Assembly: GCA_020632795.1 (NCBI GenBank)
Contig: JACKEV010000010.1
Location: 682,001 to 746,000 of the forward strand
DNA from: Alphaproteobacteria bacterium
GTDB lineage: Bacteria > Myxococcota_A > UBA796 > CAJQPC01
Reading direction: 5' to 3'
DNA length: 64,000 bases
Part shown: positions 8,306-16,765 of the stretch, in pieces
Numbering within the stretch: position 1 is the stretch's first letter
How the letters are laid out: each line of letters opens with the position of its first letter
The notes under the pieces: model-generated
Databases searched by the model: none
What the model was told of the DNA's origin: nothing
Seen by the model: the letters and a program-made list of their open reading frames with translations, nothing else
Position numbers and translations under genes: made by a program

Positions 8306-9997
8306 CTAATTGCTGGCCGGATGCAAAGCCGTCAGGACCCCGGGGACGGGCACATCCTGCCCCACGGTGACCTCCCCGTCCGGCCACCGGACCTCGATCT
8401 CGTCGATCTGCTCGGCGTCTCCGAGCCCGAAGTGCAGGGCCGCATCGGACTGCCCGGCGGTGCGCAGGGCGTGCAGCTCGCGGACCTGAAGTCGACCATC
8501 TGTGACCACGGTCACCTGTGCGCCGAACGCGTCGCGGTCGCCGGGCGGGCCCTCCAGGCGCACCTCGAGCCAGGCCTCTGCGTTGCAGGGGTTGGACCAG
8601 AACAGGGGACGCCCCCGCCAGGCGCCGACCACCAGATCGCGGGCGCCGTCCTGGTCGAAGTCCGCGCTGACCAGCCCGTAGTGATCCTCCGGTCGGGAGA
8701 AGCCCTGCATGTGGGAGAGGTCGAAGAACGGGCCCATGTCCGCGCGGCGGTAGAGGGCGTCGGGCTGGAAGCGTGGGCTGGTGGTCAAGGCCACGTTGCC
8801 CTGGTTGGGCACGCCGCCGGCCACCGTGGCCAGCTCGTCCCAGCCGTCGTTGTCCAGGTCCACCAGCTCCAGACCCCAGGTGACCCAGTGGCGCCGGGCG
8901 TCCTCCAGCTCGAACCAGCCCCAGCCCTCGGGGGGGTCGGGGTGCTCGTGGTGGCCGGCGACCAGCCCGAGGGACGCCCCGGACTCGGCGTAGCCGCCCC
9001 GCCCGTCGCTGAGCAGGCACACGAGGTCCGGGTCGTCGTCGCTCATGCAGTAGTCGGGGCGGCCGTCGTCGTTGAGGTCCGCGCTGTCCACGCCCATCGC
9101 GCAGGCCCGCACCGCCGCGCCGATCTCCTCGGCGTCGTCGATGAAGTCGGGCACGCCGTCGTTGCGGAGGAAGGCCGTGGGGGAGAGCCCCGCCGAGACG
9201 CGGTCCGCGCCCAGCAGGATGTCCAGGTCTCCGTCGGCGTCCCGGTCGGTGACCGCGGCCAGCAGGGAGATGCCCTCCGGGTCACCCAGCGGCAGGGTCA
9301 GCGCGGTGAAGCGGCCGTCGGCGTTGAGCAGCAGCCGGTCCACGTCGCCGCGCAGCGACTCGGGGTCCTCGGAGACCACGTCGTCGGGGCCGTCCACGGG
9401 GTCGGCGCCGGGCAGCACCAGGTCGGGGTCTCCGTCGCCGTCGACGTCCCCCACCGCGAGGCTCATCACGCAGGTGCGCGGCCAGCCCTCCTGCACCCAC
9501 AGCGCCTCGAACGGGTCGAAGTCGAGGCCGCCCCGGTTGGTCGCCGCGGCCACGAAGCCCGCCCCGGTGATGAGCAGCTCGGGCAGGCCGTCCCCGTCGA
9601 GGTCTGCGGCGGAGAGGGACTCCACCCGACGGCCATCGGGGGCGCTCAGGTGCAGGGCGACCTCCTCGAAGACCCCGGCGCCGTCGTTGGCGTAGAGGAT
9701 GGGGGCGCCCTCGGGGTCGTTCAGCAGCAGGTCGACGTCCCCGTCGCGGTCCAGGTCCCGGGCGACCAGCCCGCCTGGGATGCTGGGGCAGGCGCGCGGC
9801 GCGTCGTCGTCCTGGACGACGGCGTCGAGGCCGCGCCAGCGCCCCACCTCCCACAGCCGGGGCCACCCCTCCACCGGGTCCTCGCAGACCGGGGTGCGGA
9901 CCTGGAGCTGGAAGTTCGGGTTGGACCACGACACGACCGCCGGGTCGCACCCGGCGAGCAGCAGCGCGAGGGGGGGCCAGGACACTCTGCTGATCAC
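8306..9997 (-). CDS. FG-GAP/VCBS repeat lipoprotein with ASPIC/UnbV domain (paralogue 2)
   Basis: 563 aa from GTG 9997. This start is chosen over an ATG at 10069 for two reasons. It places the lipobox Cys (L-L-A-G-C) at residue 17, exactly as in paralogue 1. It also leaves the shared promoter motif outside the coding region. The mature N-terminus W-S-N-P-N-F-Q-L-Q matches W-T-D-P-N-F-Q-L-Q of paralogue 1. FG-GAP repeats (D-L-D-R-D-G-D-V-D-L and similar) and a C-terminal UnbV domain ending near W-P-D-G-E-V-T follow. Predicted outer-surface beta-propeller. The two genes are tandem on the same strand and about 46 bp apart, consistent with duplication. Confidence 0.85.
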   Translation of the reverse strand: MISRVSWPPLALLLAGCDPAVVSWSNPNFQLQVRTPVCEDPVEGWPRLWEVGRWRGLDAVVQDDDAPRACPSIPGGLVARDLDRDGDVDLLLNDPEGAPILYANDGAGVFEEVALHLSAPDGRRVESLSAADLDGDGLPELLITGAGFVAAATNRGGLDFDPFEALWVQEGWPRTCVMSLAVGDVDGDGDPDLVLPGADPVDGPDDVVSEDPESLRGDVDRLLLNADGRFTALTLPLGDPEGISLLAAVTDRDADGDLDILLGADRVSAGLSPTAFLRNDGVPDFIDDAEEIGAAVRACAMGVDSADLNDDGRPDYCMSDDDPDLVCLLSDGRGGYAESGASLGLVAGHHEHPDPPEGWGWFELEDARRHWVTWGLELVDLDNDGWDELATVAGGVPNQGNVALTTSPRFQPDALYRRADMGPFFDLSHMQGFSRPEDHYGLVSADFDQDGARDLVVGAWRGRPLFWSNPCNAEAWLEVRLEGPPGDRDAFGAQVTVVTDGRLQVRELHALRTAGQSDAALHFGLGDAEQIDEIEVRWPDGEVTVGQDVPVPGVLTALHPASN

Positions 9998-10044
9998 ACC
10001 GGCATCTTCGACGATTGGCTTCCCCAGGGTCAAGGAGATGTCAA
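9998..10044 (-). promoter_or_regulatory. Predicted promoter of FG-GAP paralogue 2, same layout as paralogue 1
   Basis: On the minus strand, TTGAC (10044-10040) is followed 11 nt on by TTGACC (10033-10028). An 18-nt spacer leads to GAAGAT (10009-10004), and 6 nt later comes GTG 9997. The -10-to-start distance is identical to paralogue 1. The region also lies just upstream of the divergent gene at 10081, so a factor bound here could affect both. Confidence 0.5.
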
Positions 10045-10080
10045 GATCCCGGGACATCCCCTGTGTCATGCTGGAGTGGC

Positions 10081-11688
10081 ATGACGCGCCCTCTGCCCCT
10101 CCTGATCGCGCTGGTGGCCTGCAAGGACGGCCCCGGCCCGGCGGACACCGCTGAGGTGCTGCCCGCCGGCTGGTCCCTGGGCCCCGAGGTGACCTGCGCC
10201 TCCCCCGGCGCGGTGCGCTTCACCGAGCAGGGCGCGGACCGGGGCCTGGGCGAGCCGGTGGAGGATCCCTTCGAGATCCTCGGCTTCCCGATGGAGGGGC
10301 GCGGGGGCAGCCTGCTGGCGGAGGACCTCGACGGCGACGGGGACATCGACCTGGCGGTGGGCCGGGTGGCCGAGGCGCCCTTGATCTACGCGAACGACGG
10401 GGCGGGGCGGTTCACCGCGACCCCGGTGGCGGCGGGCCTGGGGGTGGCCGAGCCGGCGGTGATGGCGATGGCGGCGGCGGACCTCGACGGCGACGGTCTG
10501 CCGGAGCTGGTGCTGGCGGGCCTGGGCTTCGGGGCGGTGCTGCCCAACCAGGGGGGCCTGCGGTTCGGGAACGCGCTGCCCCTGGACGCCCAGGCCACCG
10601 CGGGGCGGCTGTGTACGACGATGGCCTTCGGGGACGCGGACGGCGACGGCTGGCTGGACCTGGCCCTGGGCTGCGTCTCGGAGATCCGGGAGGGGCCGCA
10701 CGGCCCGGACGTCTTCCCGGCCCCCGACGCCCTGTTCCTGGGGGGCCCGGGGGGCCTCACCCTGTCCGCCACCCTGGGGGACGAGGCCGACGACACCGCC
10801 TCCCGCACCCTGGCGCTCTTGTGGTCGGACCTGGACGCCGACGGGGACCGGGACCTCTGGATCCTGGCGGACGACGGGCCGCGCAGCTTCCTCTACCTCA
10901 ACGACGGCGCGGGGGGCCTGACGGAGGGCGCCGCAGCGGCGGGGCTGGACCTGCGCATGTACGCGATGGGGGTGGACAGCGCGGACCTCAACGGCGACGG
11001 GCGCCCGGACCTCTGCGTCAGCGACATCGGGCCGCCGCGCTGCCTGCTCTCCGAAGGTACGGGCTGGGTGGAGGCCGGGGCCAGCCTGGGGGTGGTGCCC
11101 ACGGACTGGATCGGCGAGGACGGCACGGTGGGCTGGAGCGTGGACTTCGCGGACGTGGACAACGACGGCTGGCTGGACCTGGTCCACGCCAGCGGCCCCA
11201 ACCTCGACCCGGAGCGCACCGAGGACTACCCGGACCTGCTGTGGCGGGGTCAGGCGGACGGGGGCTTTGAAGACGCCTCAGCGGCGCTGGGCTTCGACAG
11301 CCCGCAGGCCAGCTACGGCATGGTCAGCGCGGACCTGGACGGGGACGGGCAGCTCGAGCTGGTCACCGCCGGGCGAGGGGCGCCGCCGAGGCTGCACGCC
11401 AGCGGCTGCGGGGCCGGGGGCTGGCTGGCGGTGGAGCTGGTCGGGCCGGACGGCAACCGCGACGGCTTCGGCGCCACCCTGGTGGCCACGGTCGACGGGG
11501 TGACCACCCGCCGCGAGCTGCACGGCCTGCGGGGGCAGGGCCAGGGCCCCTCCCGCTTCCACCTGGGCCTGGGGGACGCCGCGCGGGTCGAGGCCCTGAC
11601 GCTGATCTGGCCGGACGGGGTGACCCAGGAGGGCGCCTGGCTGCCGGGGCGGCGGACGCTGACGGCCACCCACCCGGACGTTCCCTGA
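10081..11688 (+). CDS. FG-GAP/VCBS repeat lipoprotein with ASPIC/UnbV domain (paralogue 3)
   Basis: 535 aa. ATG 10081 is chosen because GGAG lies 4 nt upstream and it gives a compact signal with lipobox Cys (L-V-A-C, residue 15). The propeller repeats are very regular: D-L-D-G-D-G-D-I-D-L, D-L-D-G-D-G-L-P-E-L, D-A-D-G-D-G-W-L-D-L, D-L-N-G-D-G-R-P-D-L and D-V-D-N-D-G-W-L-D-L. The UnbV domain closes the protein (F-G-A-T-L, H-L-G-L-G, W-P-D-G-V-T). It is more diverged than the other two and transcribed divergently from paralogue 2 across a very short gap. The mature N-terminus lacks the P-N-F-Q-L-Q segment of the others. Predicted surface-exposed Ca-binding propeller. Confidence 0.86.
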   Translation: MTRPLPLLIALVACKDGPGPADTAEVLPAGWSLGPEVTCASPGAVRFTEQGADRGLGEPVEDPFEILGFPMEGRGGSLLAEDLDGDGDIDLAVGRVAEAPLIYANDGAGRFTATPVAAGLGVAEPAVMAMAAADLDGDGLPELVLAGLGFGAVLPNQGGLRFGNALPLDAQATAGRLCTTMAFGDADGDGWLDLALGCVSEIREGPHGPDVFPAPDALFLGGPGGLTLSATLGDEADDTASRTLALLWSDLDADGDRDLWILADDGPRSFLYLNDGAGGLTEGAAAAGLDLRMYAMGVDSADLNGDGRPDLCVSDIGPPRCLLSEGTGWVEAGASLGVVPTDWIGEDGTVGWSVDFADVDNDGWLDLVHASGPNLDPERTEDYPDLLWRGQADGGFEDASAALGFDSPQASYGMVSADLDGDGQLELVTAGRGAPPRLHASGCGAGGWLAVELVGPDGNRDGFGATLVATVDGVTTRRELHGLRGQGQGPSRFHLGLGDAARVEALTLIWPDGVTQEGAWLPGRRTLTATHPDVP

Positions 11689-11738
11689 CCGTCCGAGACG
11701 TGGTAGACATGGGCGCTCCGACACCCGAGGTCCCCACG

Positions 11739-12284
11739 ATGCCCATGCGTTCGAGCACGCCCGCGATCGCTCTGCTGTTGTTGGCCGCCTGCGGCGGTCG
11801 CCCGCTGACCGAGGACTTCCCCGCCCAGCTCTTCCACCGAGGCAACTGCGGCTGGGTGTTCGAGTCCTGGAGCGAGGACGCCGACATGCTGCTGCGCTAC
11901 CGGCTGGACGCCGGGCTGTTCGCCCGGGGTGAGGTGGGCGAGACGGTGCAGGCCACCTTCGAGTACCCCCGCACCGGCTGGAACGACCTGGAGGGCGACC
12001 TCGCTCTGATGACCGGCAAGGACCTCACCGGGGTCTGCGACGGCTCGGTGGCGCCGCGCTACACCTACGAGCCCTTCGCCGGCCGGTCCACGCTGCGGGT
12101 GCAGACCGCCTACTACGAGGAGGACGTCGAGCCCGGCTGCACGGTCGCCCGCGGCAGCGTGAACATCGAGTTCTCCGAGGAGCTGATCCTCCAGGAGGTC
12201 GACGACGCGGCGGACGGGGTGGTGGTGCCGCCGTTCGCGGTGTCAGGGTCGGTTGAGGTGTTGGAGGGGTGCTCGTTCGGGTAG
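11739..12284 (+). CDS. Predicted lipoprotein of unknown function
   Basis: 181 aa from ATG 11739, which has GAGG about 8 nt upstream. An in-frame ATG at 11700 lacks a ribosome site and would push the signal inside the protein. Lipobox L-L-A-A-C lies near residue 18. The mature part of about 160 aa holds four further Cys that could form two disulfides, and ends G-C-S-F-G. Charged and beta-prone stretches (R-S-T-L-R-V-Q-T, G-S-V-N-I-E-F) suggest a beta-sandwich. No family recognised. It lies 50 bp after paralogue 3 and could be co-transcribed with it. Confidence 0.7.
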   Translation: MPMRSSTPAIALLLLAACGGRPLTEDFPAQLFHRGNCGWVFESWSEDADMLLRYRLDAGLFARGEVGETVQATFEYPRTGWNDLEGDLALMTGKDLTGVCDGSVAPRYTYEPFAGRSTLRVQTAYYEEDVEPGCTVARGSVNIEFSEELILQEVDDAADGVVVPPFAVSGSVEVLEGCSFG

Positions 12285-12592
12285 GGCGGCCCCCGCGATC
12301 GCAGCGCCCCGGGTCAACCTCCGCGACCGGCGTCCCGGAAGGTTTACAGGCGGAAAACCACCCCTCGGGTCCGGCGTGTGCCCTGACGGGCGCTGAGGGC
12401 TGGTCCTCGGCCACGCCGCGTCCGTCCATCCCACCTTGAGATGGACGGCATGGACGGCCCTCCGCTTAGGACAACCTCGCTGCCGCGTCCGCGACGCAGC
12501 CGGGGCCCCGCGACACCGTCCTGCGCGCCCCTGACCTCAAACCAGAGAGGCACGCCCGCCTTGGGGGGTGTGGTGTGCCTGGGAGGACCCGC
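12285..12592. other. 308-bp intergenic region with a hairpin over the ribosome site
   Basis: No coding sequence is supported here; the overlapping frames are short and lack ribosome sites. AGGCAC (12548-12553) can pair with GTGCCT (12575-12580), immediately before the GGGAGGA ribosome site of the 919-aa gene. A G+C-rich stem could therefore limit its translation. No clear -35/-10 pair was seen. Confidence 0.4.
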
Positions 12593-15352
12593 ATGTCTTC
12601 AGCCATCGCCCGCAACGAGGTGTTCCGCTTCACCCACATCCGCCCCATCGAGCGTGGAGACGGCGCGGGCGGCTCGCGCGCGCTCATCCGCTACGGCGGT
12701 GACGACGCCCTGCCTCCCTTCGCGATCCGCGCGCTGGAGCAGTCCGGGGGCCGCCGCGGCCTCGACCGCATGCAGCGCGAGGCGGACAGCGCCCTGGGCT
12801 CGGATCGCTCGGCCCTCAACGACCCGGCCTTCAAGACCCTGTGCGCCGTCTTCGACCGGCTGCTCCGGCGCCCGGACCCCACCCGCCCCCTGGACACCCG
12901 GCTGGCCGAGGTGCTGGGGGACAACCCCCCCGAGCCTCTGGTGCAGGGCCCCAAGGCCACCGCGCTGCGGGATCGGGTGTGGGACGCTCTGTACGCCATC
13001 GAGGTGGCCCCCCGCGGCCGGGGCGCGGCGCGGGAGCAGGTCATCGGCGTGCTGCGGGCGCTGGCGCTGCTCCGCGCCGTGGTCGCCGGGGAGGCCGTCG
13101 ACACCGACGCGCTGGCTGCCGCGCTGCCGCTGCTGTCCCGTGACTTCGTGCATGCCCTGCGAGGGGCCCGGGACCGCGCCCGCCAGGAGCGCCGCCCCAC
13201 CGCCCCCAAGGTCGTGGAGCCCGAAGGGCAGCCGGACCCCGTCGAGGCCCTGCGCGACGCCCGCGCGGCCTTCGACGCGCTGGCCGAGCGGCTGGGCGAC
13301 CACACCCGCGACGGGCTGGACCCGGACCGCACGCCCTGGACGGCCACGGCCGCCGACTTCGACGCCCTGGACGACAAGCAGCGCGCTGTCCTGAAGGCGG
13401 CCGGCGTGCGCGTCGGGCACTCGATCACCACGGTGCAGGCGCGCCGCCGCAGCGTGCTCAACCGCCTCTCCGCGCAGCAGCGCAAGGGCTCCAGCAAGCC
13501 CACCCCGTCGGCCTCTGAAGAGGGCACGGTCGAGTGGGAGCGCCCCCAGCCGATCGGCTTCGGCGACCTCATCCGGGTCGAGCAGGAGCTGATCGCCTAC
13601 GAGGCCGGCGAGGTCGCCCACATCGAGAACGTGCTCCAGGGCGAGCGAAAGGAGCGGGTGCACCGCACCAGCTCCGAGACCGAGGAGACGCTGACCTGGA
13701 GCAGCGCGGAGAGCGAGGAGCAGGAGAACGAGCTGGAGACCGCCGACCGCTACGAGCTGCAGCGGGAGTCCCAGGAGACGATCCGCGCGGACCAGGCGCA
13801 GAGCACCGGCGTGACGGTCACCGCGAAGTACGGCGCCGTCGAGCTGAAGGGGACCGCGAGCTTCGCGCTCAACCGCGACACCGAGGCCTCGAACCAGTCC
13901 GCGACCACCTACGCCCAGGACGTGACGCGCCGCTCCTTGGAGCGCATCCAGCAGACCGTGTCCGAAGAGCGCGCCCAGCGCACCCTGACCCAGGTGGAGG
14001 AGACCAACACCCACACCCTCGACAACAGCGACGGCGAGGGCCACGTCCGGGGCGTCTACCGCTGGGTCGACAAGCGCTGCAGCGTCCAGCTCGTGAACTA
14101 CGGCCAGCGCCTGTTCTACGACCTGACCATCCCCGAGCCGGCGGCCTTCTTCGTCTTCGCCCGGAGCGCGTCCCTGGCGGCGGCGCTCACGGTGGAGGCG
14201 CCGGAGGCTCTGGCGGAGGGCCTGCTCGGTGCGATCACCGAGGACACCTACCTCACCTTCGTCGAGGACTACCAGCTCCGCGAGGTGCCGGCGCCCCCGC
14301 CCCCGAGCTGCATCGCGCACGCCGCGTTCTCCTGGAGCGTCGAGGTCGACGATCCGAGCGACGCCGCGGAGCAGATCGCCATCGGGACCGGCTGGAGCGA
14401 CCACGTCGTCGAGATCCCGGAGGGCTACACCGCGAAGACCCTGTACGGCCAGCGGTCCATGCAGCAGCAGGAAGGCGATTTCTCCCTCACCGCGCGGGTG
14501 GGCGACGGCATGGTGAAGTGGGAGGAGAACGGGGACACGCAGACCCACGACAACATGGGCGGCGAGACCGGCTCGGTCCCGGCGACCCTCTACAGCCGCG
14601 GGGTCAAGGCCTTCACCCTGAACCTCCGGATCCTCTGCGAGCGCACCGACGCGGCCCTCGACGCCTGGAAGCAGCAGGTCTTCACCGCGATCCTGGAGGC
14701 CCGGGAGGCCCGCCAGGCCGAGTACGACGAGGCGGTCCGCCAGGCCGCCGCCGCGGTGGGCGTGACCATCGAGGGGCGCCCCAGCGCGCTGTGCCGCGAG
14801 ATCGAGGCCGAGGAGCTGAAGAAGCACAGCATCCGGATGCTGTCCAACGAGGACTTCACCGGCTTCGGCGCGGTGGTCGCCGATTTTGACGGTTACCCCG
14901 AGCCGGACCCGGCCCGAGCCGCCCAGCAGCAGACCGCGATCCGCTTCTTCGAGCACGCCTTCGAGTGGGACCAGATGGCCTGGGTCTTCTACCCCTATTT
15001 CTGGGGGCAGAAGTCGGGCTGGCTGGATCGCTTCGACCTGCGCGACGCGGACGAAGGCTTCACGCAGTTCCTGCGGGCGGGCGCGGCGCGGGTGCTGCTG
15101 CCGGTGCGCCCCGGCTTCGAGGAGGCGATGCTCCACTTCTCCGACACCGGCGAGCTGTGGGCCGGCGGCGAGCTGCCGGGCATCGACGACGACCTCTACC
15201 TCTCCATCATCGAGGAGCTGGCTGAGGCCGCCGAGGCCCCCGAGGAGGGGGAGCCGGTCGGAGACCCCTGGGAGCTGATCGTGCCGACCGCCCTGGTCTG
15301 GCTCCAGGACGACGCCACCCTGCCCGGCGCCGACGAGGACGGCTCGGCTTGA
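12593..15352 (+). CDS. Large uncharacterised multidomain protein (919 aa) upstream of a patatin
   Basis: ATG 12593 follows GGGAGGA by about 5 nt; a GTG six codons earlier is less likely. There is no signal peptide or membrane segment. Residues 1-310 are helical and Ala/Arg-rich. A conserved-looking block starts near 321 (I-G-F-G-D-L) and includes A-H-I-E-N-V-L-Q-G-E-R-K-E-R near 343. Next come a highly charged Glu-rich coiled-coil stretch (about 360-415) and a beta segment ending in G-V-Y-R-W-V-D-K near 486. A second helical segment (about 680-730) leads to a C-terminal domain with W-V-F-Y-P-Y-F-W-G near 797 and a V-L-L-P-V-R-P-G-F-E motif. I do not recognise a named family. The patatin gene starts 55 bp downstream on the same strand, suggesting a two-gene unit. 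Confidence 0.8.
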   Translation: MSSAIARNEVFRFTHIRPIERGDGAGGSRALIRYGGDDALPPFAIRALEQSGGRRGLDRMQREADSALGSDRSALNDPAFKTLCAVFDRLLRRPDPTRPLDTRLAEVLGDNPPEPLVQGPKATALRDRVWDALYAIEVAPRGRGAAREQVIGVLRALALLRAVVAGEAVDTDALAAALPLLSRDFVHALRGARDRARQERRPTAPKVVEPEGQPDPVEALRDARAAFDALAERLGDHTRDGLDPDRTPWTATAADFDALDDKQRAVLKAAGVRVGHSITTVQARRRSVLNRLSAQQRKGSSKPTPSASEEGTVEWERPQPIGFGDLIRVEQELIAYEAGEVAHIENVLQGERKERVHRTSSETEETLTWSSAESEEQENELETADRYELQRESQETIRADQAQSTGVTVTAKYGAVELKGTASFALNRDTEASNQSATTYAQDVTRRSLERIQQTVSEERAQRTLTQVEETNTHTLDNSDGEGHVRGVYRWVDKRCSVQLVNYGQRLFYDLTIPEPAAFFVFARSASLAAALTVEAPEALAEGLLGAITEDTYLTFVEDYQLREVPAPPPPSCIAHAAFSWSVEVDDPSDAAEQIAIGTGWSDHVVEIPEGYTAKTLYGQRSMQQQEGDFSLTARVGDGMVKWEENGDTQTHDNMGGETGSVPATLYSRGVKAFTLNLRILCERTDAALDAWKQQVFTAILEAREARQAEYDEAVRQAAAAVGVTIEGRPSALCREIEAEELKKHSIRMLSNEDFTGFGAVVADFDGYPEPDPARAAQQQTAIRFFEHAFEWDQMAWVFYPYFWGQKSGWLDRFDLRDADEGFTQFLRAGAARVLLPVRPGFEEAMLHFSDTGELWAGGELPGIDDDLYLSIIEELAEAAEAPEEGEPVGDPWELIVPTALVWLQDDATLPGADEDGSA

Positions 15353-15407
15353 GGTCTGTGCGCCGTCGGACCGGGTTCGGCTCGGCGGCGCCACCACCGG
15401 AGGAATC

Positions 15408-16673
15408 ATGTCCTACATCGTCGACGACAACGGTCAGGTCCACCCCTCGAACATCCGGTATCTGTGCCTGGAGGGCGGCGGCGCCAAGTGCATCGCCCAG
15501 ATCGGCGCCATCCGGGTGCTGGAGAGCCAGAACGTGCTCCCCACCCTCAACGGGCCGACGCTGAACCCGACACAGATCGATGGCGTCAGCGCCTCCTCCG
15601 GGGGCGCGCTGTTCGCGCTGATGCTGATGTTCGGCTACGACGCGGCCGCGATGGAGATCGTGGTCAAGGCGCTGGCCCGGACCCAGCGCGCCGCCCTCTC
15701 CCTGATCGACGCGCCCCAGCCCGGGACCCGCTTCTGCGTCACGCCGAGCTACCCGCTGCAACATCAGGTCACACCCACCAACGCGACCGGCTGGAACACG
15801 CAGCCGATGAAGGGCACGGTGAAGGCCCTCGCGGCCAGCCTCGGCCCTGTCCTGCGTGGGCTCGCGAAGCACCCCGTCCTGGATCGGCTGGGGAAGGACC
15901 TCAACGGGTACTACGCCAGCCTGCTGAGCGACTGGGGGTTCTGCACGGGGCTCGACCTGCGGCGGGTGCTGGCCTGGATCGTCGCGAGCAGCCCGGCGGT
16001 CCAGGGGGCGGGCGCGCTGCCGGGAGGGCGCAGCCTGCAGACCCTGCCGCATGTGACCTTTGAGGAGCTGTATCGCTGGACCGGGCTCGATCTGGTGCTG
16101 TCCGGTACGAACGTGGACCAGGGGCGGGCCATGCTGTTCCGCAAGGACACCACGCCCGAGTTCCCGGTGCTGGAGGCGGTGGCCATCTCGATGGCCTTCC
16201 CGATCATGTTCAAGCCCGTCCTGGTCTCCCGGATGGCGAGCAGCGCCTACGACGGCCTGTGGCTGGACGGCGGCATCCTCAACAACCTGCCCCTGCACGC
16301 CTGGGATCCCCAGCAGGCGCCCCCCTCGACCGTCCCCGGCGAGACCATGCACCCCGGCGTGCTGGCGCTGCGGATCATGGAGGGCATGCCCAACGCGCCC
16401 GCCCCGCCCGCGCTGTCACACACCTGGAGCGCGCTGCCCGGCACCCAGAAGACCCGCTGGCAGGGGCTGACGGACTTCCTGGGGGCGCTGGGCGGCGCCG
16501 TCCTGAGCCCGGCCGAGGAGGGCCAGATCCGCACCCCGCGGGAGCGGCGACAGACCCTCAAGCTGTACGCCGGGCCGCTCAGCACGATGCGCTTCAACGC
16601 CCCGGATCGGGAGATCGACGCGGTCATCGCGATGGCGGAGCGCAGCACGAAGGACTTCTTCGGGATTCCGTGA
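15408..16673 (+). CDS. Patatin-like phospholipase
   Basis: 421 aa with a strong GGAGGA ribosome site at 15399-15404. Near the N-terminus G-G-G-A-K-C (residues 23-28) is the oxyanion hole of patatins. The nucleophile elbow reads G-V-S-A-S-S-G with Ser61. This departs from the usual GxSxG, since the fifth residue is Ser. The catalytic Asp lies in L-D-G-G-I-L-N-N-L-P (Asp287), the canonical DG[GA] motif. Both dyad residues are thus present and activity on membrane phospholipids is plausible. There is no signal peptide, so it is cytoplasmic or delivered by another route. Patatins occur in bacterial toxins and in abortive-infection systems. Pairing with the 919-aa gene makes a defence or effector role possible but unproven. 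Confidence 0.87.
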   Translation: MSYIVDDNGQVHPSNIRYLCLEGGGAKCIAQIGAIRVLESQNVLPTLNGPTLNPTQIDGVSASSGGALFALMLMFGYDAAAMEIVVKALARTQRAALSLIDAPQPGTRFCVTPSYPLQHQVTPTNATGWNTQPMKGTVKALAASLGPVLRGLAKHPVLDRLGKDLNGYYASLLSDWGFCTGLDLRRVLAWIVASSPAVQGAGALPGGRSLQTLPHVTFEELYRWTGLDLVLSGTNVDQGRAMLFRKDTTPEFPVLEAVAISMAFPIMFKPVLVSRMASSAYDGLWLDGGILNNLPLHAWDPQQAPPSTVPGETMHPGVLALRIMEGMPNAPAPPALSHTWSALPGTQKTRWQGLTDFLGALGGAVLSPAEEGQIRTPRERRQTLKLYAGPLSTMRFNAPDREIDAVIAMAERSTKDFFGIP

Positions 16674-16765
16674 CGGGGTCGGACAGGATACTGGACGATT
16701 CTTGTCCGGTCGGATTCATGAAATCCATGATGTATGCCTGCGGCTGCATGTGGAGGGAGTAGTTC
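16674..16765. promoter_or_regulatory. Leader with two small hairpins before the 387-aa lipoprotein gene
   Basis: GGACA (16681-16685) can pair with TGTCC (16703-16707), and GGATT (16712-16716) with AATCC (16722-16726) over a 5-nt loop. The stretch is richer in A/T than its surroundings. GGAGGGAG lies about 9 nt before ATG 16766. The hairpins could end the upstream transcript or control the lipoprotein gene; there is no T-run to decide. Confidence 0.3.

Noticed and set aside
10015..10080. N-terminal extension of the third FG-GAP gene from TTG 10015
   Set aside because: ATG 10081 has GGAG in place and gives a proper lipoprotein signal. The extension has no signal features.
6556..11688. Mobile or repeated element
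   Set aside because: The repeated sequence is in paralogous coding regions with diverged codons, not in identical DNA copies with ends or a transposase.
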